Positions 1 to 4,799 of a stretch of DNA of 6,421 nucleotides are shown piece after piece. The position numbers and the translations under genes were made by a program. The notes beneath the pieces are model-generated. The model searched no databases. It worked only from the letters and a program-made list of their open reading frames with translations, and was not told where the DNA came from. The stretch covers positions 1-6,421 of the forward strand of contig CAMWOK010000178.1 in assembly GCA_947175845.1 (NCBI GenBank), written 5' to 3'. How positions within the stretch are numbered: position 1 is the stretch's first letter; each line of letters begins with the position of its first letter. This DNA is from an uncultured Lachnospiraceae bacterium (GTDB lineage: Bacteria > Bacillota > Clostridia > Lachnospirales > Lachnospiraceae).

Positions 1-106
1 TACAATTGATCATGTGACAGGAAAATGGGCAGTTTTACGACAACAGATGAGGCTGAATCTGTGACAGCTCATGAAGTTATAAACACTACTGAAACTACCC
101 TGTGCG

Positions 107-301
107 GTGGGTGATACGGTGTATGTAAAAATGCAATCTGGAGATTATGCAGAAGCAGAAGTTAGAGATTATACATATTTTCTTTCATGTGGTTTTTGCA
201 TAGTGGTGACATCTGACAAATTTGACAAACAAAGTATACCGTTTTCAGAATTTGGCAGAAGTGTATTTCTTTTTAATCCTGATGCAGATAAGGTCAACTA
301 A
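107..301 (+). CDS. Small phage/ICE-type accessory protein, probably 5'-truncated or frameshifted
   Basis: The frame reads 64 residues from a GTG at 107 to a TAA. The N-terminus (VGDTVYVKM) and the C-terminus (IPFSEFGRSVFLFNPDADKV) resemble a family of short Clostridia prophage and mobile-element proteins of unknown function. From memory, those carry LPCxVGDTVYV at the start of the conserved part and FGxxVFLTxEEAExAL at the end. Here the codons just upstream of the GTG, in the same frame, encode LPCAVGDTVYV, so homology starts before the called start. A TAA at 80-82 closes the frame, and no ATG or ribosome-binding site lies between. The GTG at 107 has no purine-rich sequence in front of it. 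Either the real start is an unusual codon, or the gene lost its 5' part by frameshift or recombination. The middle is shorter than in relatives and lacks their usual cysteine cluster. Function unknown. Confidence 0.55.
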   Translation: MGDTVYVKMQSGDYAEAEVRDYTYFLSCGFCIVVTSDKFDKQSIPFSEFGRSVFLFNPDADKVN

Positions 302-322
302 ACTGAAATTTAGGAGGAAACA

Positions 323-637
323 ATGAGTTGTAGGTATAAAAATGAGTGTCCGAGTTACAGCGGATGGTGTGAAGGACCGAAGCCGGATTTTTCAAAGTGT
401 GTTCAGTTTTTGATAACTGCCTATGAAAATACTAAGAAACAGCTGGACGAATGTAGGGATGACAGAGAAAAGCAGGTATCGAAAAAAGTTGTAAGAAAAA
501 TACAAAAAGAAGATATAATGATCGGGCGTATAAAATTTGCCAAGGGTACGAAATCATATTGGTGTCCTAATTGTGATAAGGCAATTACTGGTACAGATCA
601 TCATTGCAGGTATTGCGGACAAAAAATAGAATTTTAA
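323..637 (+). CDS. Small protein with C-terminal zinc ribbon
   Basis: This 104-residue protein starts at an ATG five bases after a clear AGGAGG (312-317). It begins 21 bases after the preceding stop, so the two genes are probably co-transcribed. Three parts are visible. The N-terminus is cysteine-rich (C3, C9, C16, C26). The middle is charged and lysine-rich, about residues 35-70, and probably helical. The C-terminus is a compact zinc ribbon with C81-P-N-C84 and C94-R-Y-C97-G-Q-K-I. The second knuckle is typical of bacterial zinc-ribbon domains found in many unrelated small proteins. Such genes are common in accessory regions of Firmicutes prophages and conjugative elements. The ribbon suggests nucleic-acid or protein binding, but nothing here assigns a specific role. 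Confidence 0.75.
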   Translation: MSCRYKNECPSYSGWCEGPKPDFSKCVQFLITAYENTKKQLDECRDDREKQVSKKVVRKIQKEDIMIGRIKFAKGTKSYWCPNCDKAITGTDHHCRYCGQKIEF

Positions 638-654
638 TCTGAAAATTAGAAAAA

Positions 655-693
655 TTAAGTGGTAGCAACCGGCCAAAGTTACCTACCACTTAA
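655..693. repeat. Perfect 11-bp inverted repeat (stem-loop 1)
   Basis: TTAAGTGGTAG at 655-665 is exactly repeated in reverse complement at 683-693, with 17 bases between. Inside the loop AAC (667-669) can pair with GTT (678-680), extending the stem past a small bulge. No T-run follows on the + strand, so this is not a standard intrinsic terminator. It could be a regulatory hairpin, an operator for a dimeric repressor, or a recombinase-binding site. Confidence 0.7.
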
Positions 694-704
694 AATGCAT
701 TACA

Positions 705-741
705 GCCTAAAGACAGTATATCATCATATCAATCTTTAGGC
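705..741. repeat. Perfect 9-bp inverted repeat (stem-loop 2) before the recombinase gene
   Basis: GCCTAAAGA at 705-713 pairs exactly with TCTTTAGGC at 733-741 across a 19-base AT-rich loop. It lies 12 bases after the first inverted repeat, and its arms are unrelated to those of the first. It ends 21 bases before the recombinase ribosome-binding site, so it would lie in the leader of that mRNA. I saw no convincing -35/-10 pair in 638-774. Confidence 0.65.
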
Positions 742-774
742 AAGGAAAAATCAGCCGGCAGCAGGAGGGTTGAC

Positions 775-1791
775 ATGATTGCAAAAGAAAAACTTAAGAA
801 TGATATTTTAGTAGGGATGCACATGCATCTAGATCATACTACACTGGCCATACTGGAGACGGTAATTGTGAAGGCAGTTCAGAATCTTGATATTAAGGAG
901 CTTGAGACTCTGCCCGCAACAGTGGACAATACGAATCAATATATATTAGAGCTGTTCTGGGCACGAAAAGCGGTAAAGCTAAGTAAGGCAACGGCGGATT
1001 TTTACATATGTACGGTGAATGAGTTGATAACCTGTGTAAATAAGCCATTAAGCACGATGACTGAATCGGACATAGAATACTATTTATACAAGAAAAAGCC
1101 TAGCAATAGCAATGCTTCTCTGAATAACCTTAGAAGAAATCTTTCAGCATTTTTCAGCTGGATGCGAAAGGCAAAACTGATATCAGACAATCCCTGTGAC
1201 GGGGTGGAATCGTTTGTGGAAACATCAAAACTAATAGAGCACATGGAGGCGCAGGAGACAGAACAGTTAAAGACTGGATGCATCCACAAACGGGATCGGG
1301 CATTGATAGAGTTTATGCGTTCAACAGCCATGCGTAGGGGAGAAATCCCGCCAGTAAAGGTTTGCGACATAGATTTTCGGTCTGGAAAGCTGGTAATCTA
1401 TGGGGAGAAGTCTCACAGATACCGAACGGTCTTTCTGGACAGTGTTGCGCTGCATTATATACGGGAGTATCTAAAAGAACGTTCCGTAGAAGAAAAAAGT
1501 ACGGAACCGTTATTTACGCATCTTAGAGGAGACAAGACACAGGTACTTGACGTGGATGGAATTTATGCCAGTATTAAGGATATTGCACAGAGAGCAAACA
1601 TGGATAAAAGCGTGTATCCGCATCTGTTCAGGAAAACGACAGCGACAAATATTTGTCGGAGGGGAGGAAGCGAGGATGCGGCGGGAGAGTATCTGGGGCA
1701 TGTGCCGAGAAATGTAACAGGAAAACATTACACATATAAGTCAGAACAATATGTGGAACAGATATTCCACAATTATGTAGAAGCGGTTTAA
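775..1791 (+). CDS. Tyrosine recombinase / integrase (XerC/D-like fold)
   Basis: This 338-residue tyrosine site-specific recombinase cuts and rejoins DNA through a 3'-phosphotyrosine. The start ATG has AGGAGG six bases upstream (763-768). An N-terminal stretch of about 50 residues precedes a SAM-like core-binding domain (about 55-145). The catalytic domain (about 160-335) has every expected residue: R187 in TAMRRGE, K212 in the beta-hairpin GEKSHRYRTV, H283 and R286 in PHLFRKTTAT, H309 in YLGH, and nucleophile Y319 in GKHYTYKS. Length is normal and nothing is broken, so it should be active. It could integrate the element, or it could be an accessory recombinase. No att site could be recognised, because that needs the other element boundary. 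Base composition is AT-richer than the genes to the right. The two inverted repeats upstream are candidate targets or leader structures. Confidence 0.93.
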   Translation: MIAKEKLKNDILVGMHMHLDHTTLAILETVIVKAVQNLDIKELETLPATVDNTNQYILELFWARKAVKLSKATADFYICTVNELITCVNKPLSTMTESDIEYYLYKKKPSNSNASLNNLRRNLSAFFSWMRKAKLISDNPCDGVESFVETSKLIEHMEAQETEQLKTGCIHKRDRALIEFMRSTAMRRGEIPPVKVCDIDFRSGKLVIYGEKSHRYRTVFLDSVALHYIREYLKERSVEEKSTEPLFTHLRGDKTQVLDVDGIYASIKDIAQRANMDKSVYPHLFRKTTATNICRRGGSEDAAGEYLGHVPRNVTGKHYTYKSEQYVEQIFHNYVEAV

Positions 1792-1830
1792 GTACAAAAT
1801 ATTTTTAATAATGAAGGAGCTAAGAACAAT

Positions 1831-3171
1831 ATGAACGACTATCAAACAAAAGCAGATCCAAAAGCATGGGCTGATGGCGTGCCGGTATTTTGCGCACACG
1901 ACGCGATCGTGGACGTATCAAAACTGGTGCCGAATCCGAAGAATCCGAACCAACACCCGGACAGACAAATACAGTTACTCGGCCACATAATCAGTCAGAC
2001 TGGATGGCGGCAACCAATCACCGTCTCGAAGAGATCCGGCTTCATAGTAAAAGGACATGGCCGCCTCTCTGCTGCCCTTCTGGAAGGCATCAAAGAGGCT
2101 CCGGTGGACTATCAGAACTACACCAACGACGCGGAGGAATACGCTGATCTGGTGGCCGACAATCGAATCGCGGAGCTGGCAGAGACAGACAGCCGTCTGC
2201 TGGCTGATATTTTTGCGGAGATTGACATCGGCGAAATATCCATGGAGATGACTGGGTACACGAAGGACGAGGTGGAGAACCTTGTCACCGTGTTGTCGGA
2301 AGCCTTGCACAATGACCTCCACGAGCCGGACAACATACCGGAGCTGCCAGAACCCGATCGGGCAATCACCAAAAAGGGCGACCTCTGGATCCTCGGTCGA
2401 CACCGCGTTGTCTGCGGGAGCTCGACCAACGCGGCTGACATGGGGCTGCTACTGGACGGCGCACACCCGGAGATTCTGATCACAGACCCACCTTACTGCT
2501 CTGGTGGCTTCCAAGAGTCCGGACGCAGTAGCGGCAGCATAGGAACCAAGCGCTATGACAAAGACGGAAAAGAGATTGCCGTTACTATAGCCAACGACAC
2601 ACTCAGCACACGCGGGTATCAGTCACTTATGCGCGAAGTACTCCGAGATTTCGACGGTCTCGTGGTCTATATCTTTACAGACTGGCGTATGTGGGTATAT
2701 TTGTTCGATATTGTAGAAGCAGAAGGTCTCGGCGTCAAAAATATGCTTGTTTGGAATAAGAAAAGCCTCGGCATGGGTATGGGCTGGAGAACTCAGCACG
2801 AGCTTGTCATGTTCGCCCACCGGACTAAGCCAAAATGGAACAATCACAAGGGCTACAGCAACGTACTGGAGGCCGCCCGCTCTGGGAATGAGCTTCATCC
2901 AACACAGAAGCCGGTGGAGATACTGGAAAAGCTATTGGACAATACGGACTGGGCAAAAGGAGTGCTTGACACATTCGGAGGATCAGGCACGACGTTGATC
3001 GCCGCTGAAAGTGTCGGGCAAGCGTCGTTCATCATGGAAATGGAGCCCCGATTTGTGGACGTTATCGTGCGCCGCTATATAAAGACAACTGGTAAAACGA
3101 CTGGGATTCGATTAATTAGAAAAGGTAAGGAGCTGACCAGCGAGCAATTCGATCGAATGTTCGCAGAATAG
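1831..3171 (+). CDS. ParB-like domain fused to beta-class DNA methyltransferase
   Basis: This 446-residue protein probably transfers a methyl group from S-adenosylmethionine to adenine N6 or cytosine N4 in DNA. Residues about 25-115 form a ParB/Srx-type domain, with HPDRQIQLL, QPITV and FIVKGHGRLSAALLEG. A linker follows, then GDLWILGRHRVVCGS (183-197), the usual entry to this methyltransferase family. Catalytic motif IV is DPPY (219-222). HPTQKPVEIL lies at 356-365 and the SAM-binding motif DTFGGSGTT at 380-388. Motif IV before motif I gives the beta-class order, with the target-recognition region between (about 225-350). DPPY favours adenine, but this is not decisive. AAGGAG (1814-1819) lies 11 bases before the ATG, rather far. 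No restriction endonuclease is visible, so it is probably an orphan phage enzyme protecting against host restriction. The target sequence cannot be read from the protein. Confidence 0.93.
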   Translation: MNDYQTKADPKAWADGVPVFCAHDAIVDVSKLVPNPKNPNQHPDRQIQLLGHIISQTGWRQPITVSKRSGFIVKGHGRLSAALLEGIKEAPVDYQNYTNDAEEYADLVADNRIAELAETDSRLLADIFAEIDIGEISMEMTGYTKDEVENLVTVLSEALHNDLHEPDNIPELPEPDRAITKKGDLWILGRHRVVCGSSTNAADMGLLLDGAHPEILITDPPYCSGGFQESGRSSGSIGTKRYDKDGKEIAVTIANDTLSTRGYQSLMREVLRDFDGLVVYIFTDWRMWVYLFDIVEAEGLGVKNMLVWNKKSLGMGMGWRTQHELVMFAHRTKPKWNNHKGYSNVLEAARSGNELHPTQKPVEILEKLLDNTDWAKGVLDTFGGSGTTLIAAESVGQASFIMEMEPRFVDVIVRRYIKTTGKTTGIRLIRKGKELTSEQFDRMFAE

Positions 3172-3191
3172 CAGCAGAAGGAGATGATTCT

Positions 3192-3686
3192 ATGAACCAG
3201 ACCAAAAAGTCAAAGGGAACCGACGCACTCAAGCAAAAGTTGAAGCACTACGGGGCTTTCCAACGCCGAATTGATAACCAGATCGAACGGCTGGAGTATC
3301 TGGAGTCCGTCATGGGATCACCTTCAAGCCCTAACCTCTCCGGGGAACCAAGTGGAGGCAGTGACGGATCCAGCAAAACCGAGCGACAAGTCCTCAAAAA
3401 GCTGGAGCTCCAGCAGGCAATCAGGGACATGATATCAGACGAAGCCGCAGAACGCAAAGAACTGGAGGACATGATTGAGCAAATGGAACGGCCGGACGAG
3501 CAGACTGTTATTGAAATGCACTACCTCGACCATGCGAAATGGTGGCCAATATGCGCGGTCCTATTTAGCGGGGAGCCGGACTACGACGAGAAGGCCGACA
3601 AGTACCTGAAGCGGACATTTAAACTCCACGGCTCCGCCCTGCAAACTCTGGCTAAGATATACGCCCAGACCAAAGAATGCGAGTGA
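3192..3686 (+). CDS. DUF1492/Ltr-like late transcription regulator (RinA/ArpU type)
   Basis: This 164-residue protein starts 20 bases after the methyltransferase stop, with AAGGAG (3179-3184 region) in front. The layout fits DUF1492-type phage regulators. A helical N-terminus (RRIDNQIERLEYLESVM, about 25-41) is followed by a Ser/Gly/Pro-rich linker (43-62), a charged coiled-coil-like helix (about 63-100) and a C-terminal helix-turn-helix resembling sigma-70 region 4 (PDEQTVIEMHYLDHAKWW to LKRTFKLHGSALQTL, about 101-153). Compared with the usual short turn in this domain, residues about 126-139 (SGEPDYDEKADKYL) look like an insertion. Known RinA/ArpU/Ltr proteins of Gram-positive phages activate the packaging and late operon from a site upstream of the small terminase gene. 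The position here fits: phased repeats and a -10-like box lie directly downstream. Family assignment is from pattern memory, so moderately sure. Confidence 0.75.
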   Translation: MNQTKKSKGTDALKQKLKHYGAFQRRIDNQIERLEYLESVMGSPSSPNLSGEPSGGSDGSSKTERQVLKKLELQQAIRDMISDEAAERKELEDMIEQMERPDEQTVIEMHYLDHAKWWPICAVLFSGEPDYDEKADKYLKRTFKLHGSALQTLAKIYAQTKECE

Positions 3687-3689
3687 GAA

Positions 3690-3730
3690 AGCCTGCCAAA
3701 TGCCACAAAACGGCCGGAGGCGGGCTTTTT
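3690..3730 (+). terminator. Intrinsic terminator after the regulator gene
   Basis: AGCCTGCC (3690-3697) pairs with GGCGGGCT (3719-3726) as an eight-pair stem with one G-T wobble. T3726-3730 form the T-run directly after it. It sits three bases past the regulator stop codon and would end the methyltransferase-regulator transcript. The 21-base loop is long and contains a CGGCCG palindrome. Confidence 0.7.
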
Positions 3731-3763
3731 ATGCATATCGCATGGCAACATTATAAAAGGCAG

Positions 3764-3803
3764 GGGGATAAAAGGGGATAAAAAGGGATTGAAAGGGATA
3801 AAA
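3764..3803 (+). repeat. Four phased GGGAT-type direct repeats, candidate activator operator
   Basis: Four tandem copies start at about 3764, 3774, 3785 and 3795: GGGGATAAAA, GGGGATAAAAA, GGGATTGAAA and GGGATAAAA. The spacing of 10-11 bases is one helical turn, so all copies face the same side of the DNA. The array lies between the terminator of the regulator gene and a -10-like box, where a late-operon activator would bind. That the upstream DUF1492-like protein binds here is inference. Confidence 0.75.
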
Positions 3804-3825
3804 CCAAAGTGCTACCCTATACAAT
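3795..3825 (+). promoter_or_regulatory. Candidate late-operon promoter
   Basis: TATACAAT at 3818-3825 contains possible -10 boxes (TACAAT 3820-3825, or TATACA 3818-3823). No TTGACA-like -35 box lies 16-18 bases upstream; that position is taken by the last GGGATAAAA repeat. This suits a promoter that needs an activator in place of a -35 contact. The predicted start point is about 3831-3833, just at the base of the next hairpin. Confidence 0.5.
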
Positions 3826-3832
3826 AGCGAAG

Positions 3833-3869
3833 CCGTCTGGAGAGCACTCACGCCTCTGGGCGGTTTTTT
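3833..3869 (+). terminator. Leader hairpin with T-run (terminator or attenuator)
   Basis: CCGTCTGGAG (3833-3842) pairs with CTCTGGGCGG (3854-3863) as ten pairs with three wobbles. Six T residues follow (3864-3869). It lies after the candidate promoter and before the gpZ-like gene. It could be a second terminator for readthrough from the left, or an attenuator at the 5' end of the late transcript. The structure itself looks solid; its role is not settled. Confidence 0.6.
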
Positions 3870-3896
3870 ATATGCAACAGAAAGGAAGAGGGTATC

Positions 3897-4589
3897 ATGG
3901 GTGACCTATTCAACACGGGCTCAGATCGGCACGCAAGGGGCGGATTTTCCGTGTCTCATTCTGGCATGGGCGATATTGTGAAAAAACTCCAAAAGCTACG
4001 GCACGGCGGTGAGGTGTCAATAAAGCGCACCATGTCGGACTTCACAACCAGAGGGCCCGGCTGGGTATCAAAGGGGATTCGCGAGCACTACGGCGTGGAC
4101 GCAGCCGCCATAAAGGAAGCAGCCAAACGGCCGAGCCGCGGGCATACCTCAATCCGAGTCGCGGGCATATCCGTGGATGGGGCAACTCTGGAGTATAAGG
4201 GCAGTACCCTGACGCCGCTTCACTTCAAAATGAGCCCGAAGCAGGCACCAACAGCCAAGCAGAATACCCAGATCCGGATCCCTGGCCAGTTTATAGGCGC
4301 AGGATCTCCCGTGGCTATGATAAAGCCGCCGAAGCCCTACACCATAAAGGCGACAATCATTAAGGGCCGGCGTTCAGCAATGAGCAGCGATACATTCCTG
4401 ACTGCCGGACGTGGTGGCGTTGTGCTGCCCTACCAAAAGAGTGGGGACGGACGCCAGCCGATCGAGGCCGTGCGCACTCTCTCCGTGCCTCAAATGATAG
4501 ACGGTAGAGCCCGCGAGACAATCGAGCAGACAATCAACACCAAGCTAGGCGAGCGCTTCAACCACCATATAGAGCAGGCCATGAGATAG
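3897..4589 (+). CDS. Minor tail protein Z-like (gpZ family)
   Basis: This 230-residue protein starts at an ATG after AAAGGAAG (3881-3888). It resembles the Minor_tail_Z (lambda gpZ-like) family of tail-completion/head-tail joining proteins. Near the N-terminus are a helical stretch (IVKKLQKLRHGGEVSIKRTM) and a GWVSKGIREHYGV segment, typical of a family that begins with a helix and a K-x-I-x-x-x-Y motif. A beta-rich middle (ISVDGATLEY, LHFKMSP, AGRGGVVLPYQKSG) follows. Near the C-terminus, RTLSVPQMI matches the family's conserved SVPQM motif, followed by a helix (RARETIEQTINTKLGERFNHHIEQAM). No signal peptide or membrane segment is seen. It is the first gene after the late promoter region and precedes the terminase genes; in lambda, gpZ is encoded well downstream of them. 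Assignment is by motif memory. Confidence 0.7.
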   Translation: MGDLFNTGSDRHARGGFSVSHSGMGDIVKKLQKLRHGGEVSIKRTMSDFTTRGPGWVSKGIREHYGVDAAAIKEAAKRPSRGHTSIRVAGISVDGATLEYKGSTLTPLHFKMSPKQAPTAKQNTQIRIPGQFIGAGSPVAMIKPPKPYTIKATIIKGRRSAMSSDTFLTAGRGGVVLPYQKSGDGRQPIEAVRTLSVPQMIDGRARETIEQTINTKLGERFNHHIEQAMR

Positions 4590-4610
4590 CCTGCTAAGAC
4601 CCCCCATACA

Positions 4611-4710
4611 AGCCTGCAAGAGCCCTGCACATGGACACACAAAGCCGAGGGACAATCGAGCCAGCACCGACCGGCCGCGCAAGGTACTGTGGAGCCTGCA
4701 AAAGCCCTGC
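4611..4710 (+). repeat. Pair of 18-bp direct repeats
   Basis: AGCCTGCAAGAGCCCTGC at 4611-4628 recurs at 4693-4710 with a single change (AGCCTGCAAAAGCCCTGC), 82 bases apart. A shorter copy of its start, AGCCTGC, lies at 4588-4594. The spacing is not a multiple of three, so the two copies are not a coding repeat. Position directly before the small terminase gene makes them candidate terminase-binding sequences. Confidence 0.6.
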
Positions 4711-4795
4711 GGTGCTTGCGAGCCCAAAACTCGCGCAGACTCCAAAAAAATTTTTTAGGCCGTTTCGTTTCGTTTGTACACCAGAAGGGAGGTGA
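4631..4795 (+). CDS. Candidate 54-residue CxxC protein upstream of the terminase
   Basis: An ATG frame of 54 codons ends with a TGA (4793-4795) inside the GGAGGTGA ribosome-binding site of the small terminase gene, so the two could be translationally coupled. The product begins MDTQSRGTIEPAPTGRARY. It has a CGAC knuckle (C20, C23) followed by KSPAVLASPKLAQTP, a basic-aromatic stretch (KKFFRPFRFV) and C49. Two cysteines followed by a third suggest an incomplete zinc-ribbon-like fold. The ATG has no convincing ribosome-binding site. Upstream codons are open back to a TAA at 4595-4597 without a better start. It may instead be chance coding across a terminase-recognition region. I do not recognise the family. 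Confidence 0.35.
   Translation: MDTQSRGTIEPAPTGRARYCGACKSPAVLASPKLAQTPKKFFRPFRFVCTPEGR
4718..4776 (+). other. Possible cos / terminase-binding region
   Basis: Three elements cluster just before the small terminase gene: an inverted repeat GCGAG/CTCGC (4718-4722, 4730-4734) around CCCAAAA; an A7T6 tract (4744-4756), likely to bend DNA; and CGTTTCGTTTCGTTTG (4761-4776), three CGTTT units at five-base spacing. From memory, the gpNu1-binding R sequences in lambda cosB contain a CGTTTC-CTTTC core and lie between the cut site and Nu1, close to A/T tracts. The match in position and sequence is suggestive, but no cut site can be identified from one sequence. Confidence 0.35.
4786..4795 (+). promoter_or_regulatory. 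Strong ribosome-binding site fixing the small terminase start
   Basis: AGGGAGGTGA contains GGAGGTGA, a full complement to the 16S rRNA 3' end, four bases before the ATG at 4800. The same frame is open further upstream to a GTG at 4689, but no such site precedes that codon, so the start at 4800 is preferred. Confidence 0.85.
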
Positions 4796-4799
4796 CGCC

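Noticed and set aside
2..64. Possible end of an upstream gene (frame reading TIDHVTGKWAVLRQQMRLNL then TGA)
   Set aside because: Only about 20 codons are in the window and no recognisable motif or downstream signal supports it.
655..693. Intrinsic terminator after the zinc-ribbon gene
   Set aside because: The stem is followed by AAATGCAT rather than a T-run.
770..775. TTGACA as a -35 box overlapping the recombinase start
   Set aside because: No -10-like sequence lies 16-18 bases downstream, and transcription from there would remove the start codon region.
1975..2483. Minus- and plus-strand frames inside the methyltransferase
   Set aside because: They overlap a well-supported ParB-methyltransferase and have no motif or start signal of their own.
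3764..3803. Replication-origin iterons
   Set aside because: The repeats are short, at 10-11 base spacing, and no replication initiator gene is nearby; the context is a late promoter.
3764..3803. CRISPR array
   Set aside because: Repeat units are about 10 bases with no spacers and no cas genes.
4689..4799. N-terminal extension of the small terminase from GTG 4689
   Set aside because: No ribosome-binding site precedes it, the extra 37 residues do not fit the Nu1 family, and a perfect GGAGGTGA sits before ATG 4800.
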